Translations under genes and position numbers: made by a program
Notes under the pieces: generated by a model
Database searches by the model: none
The model's input: the letters and a program-made list of their open reading frames with translations, nothing else
Told to the model about the DNA's origin: nothing
Shown: in pieces, positions 11,290 to 22,924 of the stretch
How positions within the stretch are numbered: position 1 is the first letter of the stretch
How the letters are laid out: each line of letters starts with the position of its first letter
DNA from: Thamnaconus septentrionalis
Lineage: Eukaryota; Chordata; Actinopteri; Tetraodontiformes; Monacanthidae
DNA: 64,000 bases
Assembly: GCA_009823395.1 (NCBI GenBank)
Contig: CM020511.1
Location: 22,046,001-22,110,000 of the forward strand
Direction of reading: 5' to 3'

Positions 11290-11703
11290 TCAGGCCACTC
11301 TTACTGCATCTGTCTTTATTTTCCTTTCAGCCTGGAAGTATGGCATCTCTCCACCGAACAGATTGATACGATGGTTCCCAAACTCCAGGACCTGAGCTTC
11401 AGTAAGAAATGGGTGGCCCAGAAGAGCCTCATCACCCGCAATATCAGCAATCAGAAAGTGCAAGCTCACCTGCCGGTTGATGTGGGCTTCTCCGAGTACA
11501 GGGACAGTACCAGGCCTGACACCTAGCAAAGCTGTTATGATTGAAGGCTGGAGAGTAGGCTGGACATCCAGGTGGATCGCATTGTAATGCTGCAGAGGAA
11601 ACACATTTTTACGAGCCCCACTGTCAAGAACAGCACAGACATCCAGTCCATTCACCCTCATAGTGATGCTAATTTCTTGACAGTTGGTTTTAAAGTGTAG
11701 CAC
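11290..11703 (-). pseudogene. gypsy retropepsin-like protease region
   Basis: A 137-residue open frame contains the aspartic protease motif as VLDSGARKNVF and a downstream ALLGHPFL flap/ILG-type motif. That is the expected layout of a gypsy retropepsin of about 110 residues. It lies between gag-like and RT frames, as expected. It is the longest intact segment of this relic. Confidence 0.75.
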
Positions 11704-12125
11704 AGTGGAACTCGCTGTCTCAGTTCTATAGCCACCACTGCAGCATGGTCAGAAGAGGGGCTGTAAGCAGTCTCCATCTCTTCCACCAGACAATTGTAAT
11801 CCCACTGAGAAGACCGTGGATTTCTGTGAATAATTTCCCCTGCTGCACCCACCAGGCATAATTTTCAACTTTCTTGACCAGTAATTGGCTTTCGCGCAGC
11901 TCTCAAGTCAGCGTAGGAACTCCTTCCACGGACTGGTGCCGTTTTCTGACCAGGACATAAGGTGGGCACTGTCTCCTTGTGATCATAGTCCTCCTCACTC
12001 TCCTCTTCGAAGTGACAGCACTGAGGAACTTTTTGTGTGGCTCCTTCACTGGCAGGATGTGATGTCTGTTGCGCCTGTACTTCACCGGAAAGACGCACTG
12101 TGGCGCCTTGATCACAAGTATGTTA
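11704..12125 (-). pseudogene. gypsy gag-like remnant
   Basis: Short reverse frames (SSQWDYNCLVEEMETAYS; a polar segment with ESEEDYDHKE) precede the protease in the position of gag. No zinc knuckle is recognisable. The call rests mainly on position. Confidence 0.5.
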
Positions 12126-12279
12126 TGTTGTTGCTGGGATTTCAAACCAGCCTGAGTATGAGTCCGACACTGATATATCCCTTACATTTCTTATATAATT
12201 TATTGCTTTTTCTTTTAATTTAAAAATTTTTTTTTTTTTTACAAATCTCATATTCTTATTATATTTTTTCTCTTTTCTA

Positions 12280-12525
12280 CTATAAGACTGAGGGAGATCT
12301 TTCTCTCCCATTAAAGGGATTGTCCCTCTGTGCAGGTGAAGCTTCTATCACTTTTTCCTCTCCACCTGAGCTACCTATCATTGGCATGATACTGCTGCAG
12401 TCTCGGTTTGTCACTGGCGACGTCTTGTTTCCTGCACATAACGTACAACGAACCACAATATTCTTTGATTTGGACAAGATGAACTCAAAATAATGTTTGT
12501 ATTTCCAGCTATCAAACACAACCAC
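12280..12525 (-). pseudogene. hAT transposase BED-finger fragment
   Basis: The reverse frame reads WKYKHYFEFILSKSKNIVVR followed by CTLCAGNKT. This matches the start of hAT-family BED zinc fingers (W-x3-YF ... C-x2-C), but the distal His residues are missing. Only about 80 residues remain, and no TIRs were identified. Confidence 0.55.
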
Positions 12526-13850
12526 TGTTTTAAGATTTCCAATGTACCTGGAAAGTCTGTTTTATGCACAAATGGCAAATAAAGAACCTTGAACCTTTAA
12601 GAACTCTGCTCCGAGCCGCAGCCCTTCAGAGCACCGTGCCAACAGCTGTGACCTCGCCGGGGTTCCTGCAACAGGGACCTTCCAGACTGATCGCTGCCAG
12701 TCTGCCCTCAGTCCAACGATGTGTTATGGAATCATCTGTGTGTCAACCAGGTAGATCAAATTCCCGGACAATGCAGCGATCAGGTTGACATTAAAGTGCA
12801 ATTTGTGGTGAGAGGCTGATTCCCAAACGTAACTGGAGCTATAAACTGCACACACATTGAGGTAAAAACGCCAACACACGATAAAAAAACGTCAACCTTA
12901 AGTATTTCATTCCATCAATATACATCATCAGTGATGGTGCACGCATGCACCCGATTAATACTGTGGTGAGGGCTGTGAAGAGTTAATGCCCAAACTTATT
13001 TTCAACCTCAATTTATTGTAGTTCTTATTTTATTTGTATTTTGCTTGTGGACTAGGGAGAGGACACTGGCATTACTTGTTCGCCGCTTCTCCCACCTGCA
13101 TTTTCTTTGATTTTAACTAGCTCTCTTCATATTTTTTTGTAGAGCAAAGCTATCTTTAACGGGGCACAAATTGTTGGAACTGCAGTGCCGTACGCTCAAA
13201 AACTTTCCCTGGTTTTTGGAGCCACGACTCACGGATTTTCCTCTGGCGGGCCAGCTATCTGCTCTCACTGGTCAAACTTCCTACCGGCAGCAGACCACCA
13301 CGGCTGTCGGCTCTGCCTCATTTGGAAGAGGCTCTATGAATTGCGACCATCTTACTGCCTGGCGGACGGCCAGCTTCTCCTGACTGACAGGCTGGTGGTT
13401 GGCTCGCTGTGGCTACGCGCCAGTGTTGCTCCAGCAAGGTCCCCTCTCTGCCCAGCATGGCGTTCAGCTACTCCATCTCCCAGTTTTTCCGACCTGAGAC
13501 CCGCGGTGACTCCTTGACTTGACATCCCCATCATCAAGGAGCTTGGTCTTATCCGCCGCCCACACTACATCCACAGAGGCTCTGGATGAAACTTTATCAT
13601 CCATAACCAAACAGGCTGCCCCACTACACACATTTGATCTCTCTGGTCACTGGTAGCATTGTCTGATGCTTTTTCGGAGCGCCATCGCCCTGCGAATAAA
13701 CAAAACGGGAAACACAGCAAGACTTCTGTGTTACAGCCATGGAAATAGCACGAAATTCCGGCACACTCGGCAGGAGCGACTTCGTGGCCAGTGTTCTACG
13801 ACCTGTACAGAGATTCACCCCACAGCCACTGCTCAAATTTGAGCTTTTCA
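12526..13850. other. Unassigned region with a LINE-like tail
   Basis: AATAAAGAACCTTGAACC at about 12579-12596 resembles the tail of fish LINE/SINE repeats. The forward 110-residue frame at 13185-13517 shows no motif I recognise. The rest is unassigned. Confidence 0.35.
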
Positions 13851-14014
13851 ACACCGGACTTCCGGTTATGGCGCACACGCAGTAGACGCAAACTTTCGGG
13901 CTTCCACCACAATTTCAGTTTCCACCGTTTTAAACCTCAACTTTCTTTATACACACGACTTGACCTGTTCCACTACTTTTATTGGAGTGTCTGATGTTGC
14001 CCGGACTGCACATT

Positions 14015-14802
14015 ATGCCTCCCAAAAGCACAAAACACAACAAAGACGTCGATACTCCGGCAGGTCGCAATAGCCAGACTGTGGAAGCCATGACGGTGCT
14101 ATTGGAACAGCACAGGAACTCTCTCTACAACGACTTCAAGTCATCTTTGGGCGCAGTGGACCACAAGCTAGACCAGGTCTGCTCGATGGTGGAAGACTTC
14201 GGCAAGCGTATCTCCTCGTGGAAACCTTCTCTTACAATGCAGACCAGTGCCTCCATAGCCTGGAATCCCTCTGCTCAAGCCACAGAGAAGATAACACCAA
14301 GCTAGCGGCCAAAGTTAGCGACCTGAAGAGATGCAGCAGGCGGCAAAAAATCTGCATACTTGGCCTCCCTGAAAACACAGAAACCGGTAACCCTCCTCAG
14401 TTCTCCAACTTGCTGTCTGAAGTCTATTGAAAAGAGACACTTCCGGCCCCTCCCGAAGTCGACAGAACACACCGGAGCTTGGTGGCGAAGCCTAAACAAG
14501 GAGATCGACCGCGCCCGGTTGTGCTGCGCCTCCACCGCTTTCAGATCAAAGATCTCTTGGTCCGGGAAGCACGTCGTTGGGGAAAGATGGAATACCATTC
14601 CATCCACATCGTCGAAGACTACAGCCCGGAGGTGCTGACCCAGCACGCGGAATACAGGGACGCTATGACTATGCTGAACAAATTCAGGATGTGGCCAGCT
14701 CCCCATTTCCAGCGAAACTACGTATTACACTTCCCAACGGCGAAAAGAAGTGGCTCAAGTCTGCCGCTGAAGCACGTAAATACATTCACGAACACAAAGT
14801 AA
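14015..14802 (+). pseudogene. L1 ORF1p-like protein (broken)
   Basis: It starts MPPKSTKHNKD and continues with a coiled-coil-like stretch (VEAMTVLLEQHRNSLYNDF). After frameshifts comes the RRM-like segment SRRQKICILGLPENTETG and the C-terminal domain with VDRTHRSLVAKPKQGDRPRP, LHRFQIKDLLVREARR and VEDYSPEVLTQHA. This domain order matches L1 ORF1p, the trimeric nucleic-acid chaperone of the L1 RNP. At least two frameshifts (about 14220 and 14440) break it, and its end is cut by the Harbinger-type insertion. Confidence 0.85.
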
Positions 14803-15551
14803 GGGCGTATTCACACCTGCCCTGTTTGGTTCGAACTAAACCAAAAAAGTCCCTTTTGCGGACCTTTTGGGCTGGTGTGAATACAAACCAGCGAACTCTG
14901 GTCCGGAGCAAACAGCCGGTCCGAGACCTCGCCAGAGGGGTGGTCTCGGTTCGCTTCCAAACGAACCATCGGTTGATGTGTGAGAGCGACCGCACTGTGG
15001 CTCGAACCAGTTGTGAAATCACACACTTTTTTTCACACGTCACAGGCTTCCGTAGCCACAACCATTAGGGGAAATAATCTTTTGGTTAGTATAGTAGAAA
15101 GTTTAGTAGCACGTCGTCGGACCACAAGGCGAACATGAGTCGTGGTTCAACGTGGAGCAATGAGGAGACGCTTCTTGCCAAACGTCTTCGTTGTCGCAAA
15201 ATGGTAAACATCTCCTCATAAAATCGACATTGCATCAAAAGCTTCTGATGCTCCAAATTACCTGCAAACGCTTGTGTTTGTGTGAAAAAACAAACAAACA
15301 TCAGCACAACGAATGCAGCACGCTGGAGATCCATGATTATTTAATTTCCGTATTTTACCGTGTTACCCCGCCCGGACCATTTTGTCCAATGATTTGCACG
15401 ATAGTTGCACACGTGGGTTTGTTGTCAAATCCTGGGACTCTTGCGAAAATTGCAATGTGAAAAGGAACCGCACCAAACCAAAAAGATACATTGTATTTTG
15501 GTCCGGACCAAAGAAAGCGAACTAAAGGATTTTCCTGGTGTGAATACGCCC
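14803..15551. mobile_element. PIF/Harbinger-type MITE
   Basis: Inverted termini GGGCGTATTCACACCTG and CTGGTGTGAATACGCCC are flanked by TAA on both sides (14800-14802, 15552-15554). That is the 3-bp TWA duplication of PIF/Harbinger. Subterminal TTGGTTCG/GGTCCGGACCAAA motifs are also inverted. No transposase is visible in 749 bp. It sits within L1 ORF1. Confidence 0.85.
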
Positions 15552-15628
15552 TAAATAACCAAGGTGGTAATTAATCTCAAAATCAGTCAGCTCCAGCGTT
15601 CCAATGTATATTGATATATGCTTAATAC

Positions 15629-16763
15629 TAGGGCTGGACGATATAGAAAAAAAGCATATAGACAAAAAAAAAATCATATTAATCGATATCGATAATGATC
15701 AAAAAAATGTAAAACATTTTAATTGCAGCACTGGATGTTTTATGCTATTACTTAATGACCAACTTTTAATAAAGATCACACGAGCACTGAATTCAAATTC
15801 AAACTTTTATTCAACCACCTTTTTTTAAACACAACTGAAAGTTGTTTTTTTTTAAAAAGAAAAAGAAATCAACTTAAGTGACCTGAGTGATGTCGTTAAA
15901 GTACTGTAGTAGAACTGACAAACATAAAGAATAGACTATAGTGACATCTCGAACGTGCGACTTGACCAGAGGTCTGACGTTGTGGCATAGAAAGAAACGG
16001 ATAACAGCTCGTTTTGCAATGATTCCCTGCACTCGTTGTACAGATGAGGAAGAGCTGTGTTTGAAAAATACTTGCGGCCGGGAAATTCATATCGTGGGTC
16101 AAGAGTGGCAAGAAGCTGTTTGAAGCCAAGCTTTTCAACGGTCGTTATTGGCAGCATCTCCCTCACTATGATGTCCTTATGCCACTTGGACGCTTTGTCG
16201 TATTTACTGCAAGAAACAAAGTCCAGTTTGGTCTGCTTTACTTGCTTTGTGCTGGCGCTGGCAGCGGATTCCTCCTCCGACGTGGAGCCTGATTATTATA
16301 TGGGCGACACAGCTCGTATTCCTGCGGGTGCAACTGGTTTAGGTGGTAAAACAAGTTGGTTGTGTTACCAGACTTGGTTTTTACCAGTTCTCTGCAAATT
16401 TTGCAAACGACCGCAGTTTGCTTTTCGTCGGACTTGAAAAAGCCAAAATATTGCCATGCTAGTGAGCTACTGAAACCTTTTTTCGGGACGATTTCCTCCA
16501 CCTCTCCTTGCTGCGACATCTTTCCACAGGTGCTCTCTGTTGTGGTTTGAGAGGGGTGGGGTTTGGTGACGGAGCATACCTGGGTCTGTGTTTGTGATTG
16601 GTTGGGAGGAAGAAATGACTGTAATATTAAGCTACATGATTGGCTATGATGAAAAAGGAAGGGAAACTTTTTCTATCGAACTTTTTATCGACCCCTTTTT
16701 TTCCTATTGCAGCACACGTCTATCTATCGATATATATTGTTATCGAATTATCGTCCAGCCCTA
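15629..16763 (-). mobile_element. Internally deleted hAT transposon
   Basis: Ends TAGGGCTGGACGATA and ATCGTCCAGCCCTA are inverted, and a perfect 8-bp TSD, CTTAATAC, flanks it (15621-15628, 16764-16771). Only the N-terminal part of a BED-finger transposase survives, on the reverse strand; the catalytic RNase-H-like core and hATC domain are deleted. Confidence 0.93.
15930..16519 (-). pseudogene. hAT (ZBED-type) transposase N-terminus
   Basis: It starts MSQQGEVEEIVPKKG. The BED finger follows as WQYFGFF, CKICRELV, then N and H residues in NTTNLFYHLNQLH. After a frameshift the sequence continues with VEKLGFKQLLATLDPRYE, FPGRKYFS and ATTSDLWSSRT. The latter is the first catalytic-Asp block (TSDLW) of ZBED/hAT transposases. 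Everything downstream is missing, so it is non-functional. Confidence 0.88.
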
Positions 16764-17261
16764 CTTAATACTACTGTGCTGGACTGGATGTTTTTCCTTA
16801 TCAGTTGACCATAGTTGACTATGTCTAAGTCAGTTTATGCTGATGCAGCGGTGTTTAAAATGTGTGCCACTACCAGCCGGTCACTGTTAATGTTAGGAGA
16901 GTTATACTGTTTAAATTATCCGGTCAAAGTTATTATTATGTAGAATATGCTGAGTTACTGGGGTTTTTGTAAGGGAAAGGGATATCCTGAGAGGTAATCA
17001 GAAGACTTGCTGCTCATGCACATGTTTTCGTCCCTAATGCCATAACCTGTGGCAGGTTATATGGGCTGTGGTGGGTTTTTCTCTCTGTTTTTGGTTTTGT
17101 TATGTATTGACTGTGATTCCACTTTGTTTGCAATGTCACATAAAGCACTATTAGGTATGCATACTGGAAATAACTGCACACAAATGTCATTACCCCCAGT
17201 GGGTGCCTGCTGCAACTTATCTATTACAGCCTCTGTTCATCTAATAAGGTTTATATTGGAA

Positions 17262-17376
17262 CAGTGGACAGTGGAACGTTAAAGGTCTAAATAACCATGT
17301 CAAGGGAAATAGGGTTCTGATGCACCTTCAACATCTTAAAGTGGGAATTGCCTACTTACAGGAAACCTGTGTGACA
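17262..17376 (+). pseudogene. L1 ORF2 endonuclease start
   Basis: The forward frame reads WNVKGLNNHVKGNRVLMHLQ then HLKVGIAYLQETCV. This is the N-terminal APE-like endonuclease signature (WN..GL...; LQET with the catalytic Glu). It terminates at TAA at the point where LINE similarity is lost. Confidence 0.85.
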
Positions 17377-17469
17377 TAAACTGTTCTCAGCTCAGAAGAG
17401 GCTGCGTTGGTCTAGTGTTGCATGCGTTGCAATAATCATATTGACACCCCCGTCATGCATACCGTGCCG

Positions 17470-18095
17470 CAAAATTTCTTCAGCTTCTGGACTTTCGAAA
17501 CCTAGAACAACATGTTGATGTTCCTATACACTCCAAGGGACACACACTCGACCTAGTAATTTCAAACTCCGCCCTCATTAGCAATCTATTGGTTTATGAT
17601 CTTGGTGTTTCCGATCACAAGGTTGTGTCCATGGAGCTGCCTCTTCCTTCTCCCCATGCCAAGCCAAAAAGGCAGATGCATTTCAGAAATGTAAAAAAAA
17701 TAAATGCGGAAGCCCTGGCCATGGACCTTCAACTTCTCTCCTCGGTGCCTACTGACTTCCTCTCTGCTGCTGACTCAGTGGACTACTACAACAAGTCCTT
17801 AAGCAGCCTACTGGACTTTCACACCCCTTTACCATCCAGGAAAGTCTCCTTCTTACGCTCAGCACCCTGGTACACCTGCGAGCTGCAAAATATGAAGGCA
17901 GCTGGGCGGGCTCTTGAACGGCGACACATTACCTCTGGACTGACTGTTCACAAGCAGGCTGACAAAGACCACAGGAAGTCATATGGACAGGCTCTGAGCG
18001 ATGCACGGTCCAGGTTCTCCTCCTCAATTATTAACAACAGTCCCGGCAACTCCTGTAAACTATCTCCTCAAACCCCCACCAGCCTCTCACTCTGA
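17470..18095 (+). pseudogene. LINE (CR1/L2-like) endonuclease C-terminal part
   Basis: The forward frame has KGHTLDLVISNSALISNLLV then VYDLGVSDHKVVSMEL. This is the APE-endonuclease end with the SDH catalytic motif typical of CR1/L2 fish LINEs. The linker preceding RT follows (LRSAPWYTCELQNMKAAGRA; DARSRFSSSIINNSPGNSC). The frame ends before RT. No TSD was determined, and the junction with the preceding L1 near 17380 is abrupt. Confidence 0.8.
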
Positions 18096-18116
18096 GGCCA
18101 CCAAGGAGAGGTGCAA

Positions 18117-18225
18117 TCAATCAATCAATCAATCAACTTTTATTTGTACAGCGCTAAATCACATCCAAAAACGTCTCAAAGCTCTTTGTACAATCAGAGA
18201 AAAAGGGGAGGTTACGAAAGTGATT
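18117..18225. repeat. Interspersed repeat tail, (TCAA)n plus TTTTATTTGTACAGCGC
   Basis: A tetranucleotide TCAA run is followed by a short segment resembling the reverse strand of a common teleost LINE/SINE 3' end. Assignment is from familiarity only. Confidence 0.5.
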
Positions 18226-19595
18226 CCTAAGTAATCGATTAAAAGTTGAATAAAGTTTGCACGTCAGTTTTCCTCATATCAATGTTACATGCTTTGCCAT
18301 AATCCCTATCATTACCATCACCAGTTTTCCACGTTACACTTAGGCGATTGTTACCTCAATCCCTACATACACCTTTTAAATATTGACAACCACAGATACA
18401 TATATCTACTCATATATATACTGTAAATATATTTGTATACGTGCCCATATAAGTGCCTGAATGCGAAATCTATTAAATCTTTCAGTTGTCTTTTAAATAT
18501 AAATAAACTTATTCCTGCGTTTGTACGCATGCTTAGATAGGTTGATAGGTATTTAGATATAAAATATATGTTGAAGGTTTAATGTGCTTTGAACGCTGTA
18601 TCTTCCTCAACTGTTGTAAGGTATCCACCATACGAAGGATCACACTAATTTTATTTCTCCATGTTGTTCTTCTGTTTAATTTTTGGTTGTTGTTGAATTT
18701 CTGTATCAGCAACGAACCTGACACCACATACATATTCATCAGATGCATATAGCGTAAGACAACCCATCAGTTTTAGTGTTGGAACAGCCTTTTCATTGGT
18801 TCTTTGAGTTCAAAAGACCACCCTCTTCTCCAAGTTATACCAGTGAATTCAGTTCCTTTGTCTCGCAGTTAGTTTTAGTTTTCCTGAGTGTTGTCTAGTC
18901 TTTCTTAGTGTCGTCTTGTCTACTGTCTTTGTCTTCGTCATTTTTCTTTGTTCTAATTTTTTGTCAACTTAATTTTTCCTAATTTCTGGCAAAAGACCAA
19001 TTTAAGACAGTAGCAGAAACAACTCAGCCTCGTCCAGTGACCATTATTTTTCATTTTAACTTTTGCCCAATCTCAACTGGCTAATCCTCAGCCCCGAGAT
19101 TGTGATTTTTGTGATTTTTCTTTTTGGACCAGCCAAGCAGTTTTTCCTTCCTCGTAACTGTGTAATTCGTTTGATCACCAAAATTACAACTGGTTACGAA
19201 GAAAGACTCTACTCTGATGCCAAAACGCCAGTGAAGCCACCTGCAGGACAGAGCAGAACGGGCAGTTCCACCTCGACGGTCGGTGTTGCTAATCCAAGCT
19301 CCCTGCGCGGTACTGGACCCGAACGGTACAGTACAAACTCCCAGGACCACCTTGGAAGAAGCTCATCCAACGTAAGCCCTCATCACTCGCTCACTGTCAA
19401 GAGTCTGGTTGTCGCATCATTGTAACCAATAACTACCAAATTATTTTTGCTAGACTTAGTCACAAGTCTAGTAGACAAACAAAACTCTTTTTATATTTTT
19501 CTTCTTTTATTTTGTTACTTTTAGCTTAAGTTTAGGTTTTCTTTACTTTCTCTCTCTCTCTCGCCCACTCTCTCTCTCTCACACACACACACGCA

Positions 19596-19627
<32 letters not shown>

Positions 19628-20057
19628 CACCCAACACACGCACAGTTCGTTGCTGATTGTGTCTTTATGACCACATTCATGTCATACTGTTCTGTGTGAA
19701 CCATATATCGTTACACAAATAAATGCACATTAAGCTTGATGTCATCGTTTGACTGACTTATTAAAGTGTGGTTCAAATCCCTGCGTATCGTCAAAACTCC
19801 CCGTTAAGGAGACGGTATTAAGACTGATTCTGGCGTTTCCTGCTGACATCAACAATCAAATAGCAGGTGGTGCCCCGATCAAATCATATTAAATATTATA
19901 AATATTAAAATTATTAATTTCTTTTTGATGTCCGTTTCCACTCCTTCGTGAGTTTGATCGATTAAATTAATCAATCAACCTTCCCCCACTACATTGTCTA
20001 TGTCTATGTAGCACTTTGAGATTGCCTAAATGTAAAGTGCATTTAACATTAAATGTA

Positions 20058-20059
<2 letters not shown>
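18226..20059. other. Unassigned region, possible LTR remnant
   Basis: No coding motif was recognised in the 120-residue forward frame at 19063-19425. A polyadenylation-type AATAAATGC (about 19719) and a GGTGCCCCGATC stretch (about 19869) loosely recall an LTR followed by a primer site, but no TSD or second end was found. Confidence 0.3.
19548..19640. repeat. (TC)n-(CA)n-(GCAC)n compound microsatellite
   Basis: TC, CA and GCAC units run in succession for about 90 bp. Confidence 0.95.
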
Positions 20060-20098
<39 letters not shown>

Positions 20099-20116
20099 GT
20101 TATTGTTATTATTATG
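20060..20116. repeat. (ATT)n microsatellite
   Basis: A near-perfect ATT run of about 57 bp. Confidence 0.96.
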
Positions 20117-22261
20117 ATATTACTGCCTTGAATTTTGTAATGCCATTTCCCGTGTTTGTCTGCCAATATTGTTGTTGTTGTTGCCTGTTGCCTTTTATTA
20201 TTATTTATGATAACAAAAGCTGCAAGCACTTCATCTCGTGTTTAGCTTTATTTGAAACATCTTCACAATGTTATCATTCCTTTAAAAATAAATAAATAAA
20301 CAAATCAAAACTCCCGGATGCGCACTGACATCATGTGTCTCCCCTTTTCATTACCCCTTGTCATTACCTGCCTGTGGATCTGTTTTACGGTCCGATCCAT
20401 GTTGGTGACATCTTAAATTACAAGCCAATAATACATTTTGCACATAATGTCGAATCTAATACACTGTTGTTGAATCTGCCTGGGGTGACGGTGGCTTCCT
20501 TTGGAAGACATGGCTGATGACGCCGCAGACTGACAGAGCGGAGATTTAATGAAGCTCATTAATTAACTTTGTCAGTAGTGGAGATATTTGCATATTTTTC
20601 TGAGTCCCTACGTCATTTGAAAGCGTTTCCAGTTTGCTTTCAGTGACGTTTTTATTTTTCATGCTGGTATCGATCGTACAATGAAACAAATTCCAAGCTG
20701 CAAATTTAATTTCTATCGATAAGCATATGTATTTGGAGGCGGACTGAGGGAGGAGCGGGACACATGCTCGTTGTTGTTTTACATTTTATATTATGTATTA
20801 TGTGTGACTTAGTACAGACCATGGGTCTCTACTGTTGTTATTAAATAGTACACAAGGAGGCGAGGCTGTGACTATTGGTGATCTTTCATGGCAGGCCAAC
20901 TTCACAACACCCAAAAAGTAATCAATTACCACCACATTCATGTACGCTCAGTTACACGATGATTGGGATGTACAAAGGAATCGCGCGTGGATTTGTACGC
21001 TCGCAAAAGTTTTGAACATGCAGATTTTTTTGGGGCGATCGTAGTTGTCTGGCTTTGAACGTACGTCATGTTTCACAATGAAATCCACTCACGTTTTTGT
21101 ACATGAAGCCACTGGATACTGCAAGATGTGACAATGAAGGTGCTGTCTCGACAAAGGTAGTCGTGGACTTTAAACACACAAGGTAATGGGTAACAGGTGT
21201 ACACAATCAAGGCAGGGAAGACTAATGAGACATGGCAGGAAAACACACAAGGGAAGTGCAAACTGCTGACACATTAGGGAAACAGGATTTAGAAAATAAA
21301 ACAGGAAGTGACAAAATCATAAACAGAAACAAAACTTAACACATCTAACTTGACATGAAACATTTCCCGGGAGCATTGTTACCAATCCTGGCAACCTATG
21401 TGAGCCTCCCCTCCACTCCTATCACCCCCTCATTTGATTGCCAGACATGTTCAGACTGAATTGGGCCTACCACTTTCCAAAATAGCCTCAACTGGATATA
21501 TAACAAACAAAAAAAAAATAGAGGGAAGAGAAGGAGAACTAGTAGCCCCCTCCCATCCACCAGGGGGCGCCCTTTGCAACCTCTGGCACCCCCTTTGGAC
21601 CAGACAGACAATTTTGGATGTGTCAGAGATGTCTCTCCGCTACACTGCCTCAGCTTTTTTCAACTTTCCCCGCTGCTGTGACTTCCTGTCGGCTCTCCTG
21701 CCCTGCGACCCCGTGACCCCGCTACCGTGTCATTTCACGTGTGAAGTCGCGGTATGAGGCCGAACGCTGCTCTCGCCAGCATACATCGCGTCGCCCAATG
21801 CCTGTCGGTCGGTCAGTCGGACTGACAGCTGCTGCTTTCGCCGCCGCTCATCTCTCCATCACATCCCGTCCAATCTCTCCTCAAATCCCATTACAGCTCC
21901 GAGACTTTACATTCAGACAGGTTTGATTTCAGCTGCTTTTCTGCCTGGCTGAATCCACGCCCCTGATATCTCAGTGCCCTCGCTGCCCTCACCTCGCCCC
22001 GGCCCGGCTCATGAGGCGCCACTTCCTGCCGGGTCATAATTCAATAAGGCTGACAGGGACGACACGCCACAGCCTGTCCGCCGCTCGCCTGCCTGCTGGC
22101 TCTCTCTCTCGCTCAATCTCGCCCCCAGCTGCCGTCCTCCTTCTCCTCCTCCTCATTGGCCGATAACAGACAGTGATTGCACTGTGTCACTTTTATCTCT
22201 AGCTCGGCGGCGAGAAGCAGAGATGGCGGCGGTGCTGAGCCTCGGCTGCCTGCAGCTTCAT

Positions 22262-22670
22262 CACATCAGCCCTCTGATCGCCACCTACTCCTCCCCTGCT
22301 GCTCCTCCACCTTCTGTTCCTCCACCTCCTCCTCCATCTCCTCCTGCTGCTTCTCCATCTACTTCTCCCCCATGCTGCTTCTCAACCTCCTCCAGCTTCC
22401 CCACGGTCTCCTTGTGCTTCCCCTCCTCTGACCACCACCTCCACCTCCTACTCCATCTCCTCCTGCTGCACCTCCTCCCCCTTATCCTCCAGCTCTTTGT
22501 CCACTTCCTCCTCCCCCATCCTAATCTCTGATGACCCCCTCCTCTTTCTGCTCCTCCTCTCTTCCTCCACCTCCGACCACCACCTCCCGCCTCCTCCCCT
22601 TCTACCTTCTCACTCTAAAGATCTTTCTTCCCAACCTTCATCTCCTCCTCCTGTACCACACTGGCAGGAG
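22262..22670. repeat. CTCCTC pyrimidine-rich low-complexity tract
   Basis: About 400 bp of CTCCTC/CCTCCA-type triplets produce spurious Ser/Pro/Leu frames on both strands. Confidence 0.9.
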
Positions 22671-22824
22671 GAGGTATTTTTCTGTTCGACCTTTTGACCT
22701 ATCTGCTCAGCCCCACCCACAACCCAATCCCTGCCTTAGCAACAGTAACTATGAAGCCCGCCAAGCTGTCAGCACCTGGAATCGGTGGGTTCCCAGGAGG
22801 ATAAAAGATAAAATTGGATAAAAT

Positions 22825-22827
<3 letters not shown>

Positions 22828-22907
<80 letters not shown>

Positions 22908-22924
22908 ACACACACACACACACG
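22828..22924. repeat. (CT)n-(CA)n microsatellite
   Basis: A CT run of about 50 bp is followed by a CA run of about 46 bp. Confidence 0.97.

Larger units (their letters stand above)
10000..12125 (-). mobile_element. Decayed Ty3/gypsy retrotransposon internal region
   Basis: Reading the reverse strand from right to left gives gag-like, protease, reverse transcriptase and RNase H segments in the conventional gypsy order. No LTRs or integrase remain. It is split by a forward-strand LINE at 10264-10750. Removing that insert restores the local RNase H frame across the junction, which dates the LINE as younger. Confidence 0.85.
13855..17376 (+). mobile_element. L1-clade LINE 5' portion carrying two nested DNA transposons
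   Basis: It comprises a 5' UTR-like segment, ORF1 (from 14015), an inter-ORF region and the first about 38 codons of ORF2 (17262-17376). It is split at 14803-15551 by a Harbinger-type element and at 15629-16763 by a deleted hAT. ORF2 stops after the endonuclease start, where another LINE fragment begins, so the copy is a truncated relic. Confidence 0.75.

Noticed and set aside
16238..16437. Forward-strand protein opposite the BED finger
   Set aside because: It is the antisense shadow of the hAT transposase fragment.
18779..19875. Complete LTR with primer-binding site
   Set aside because: A GGTGCCCCGATC stretch and an AATAAA are suggestive, but there is no TSD, second LTR or internal coding region.
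22177..22821. Overlapping Ser/Pro/Leu-rich forward frames
   Set aside because: They arise from a CTCCTC tract and occur in multiple frames of the same DNA.
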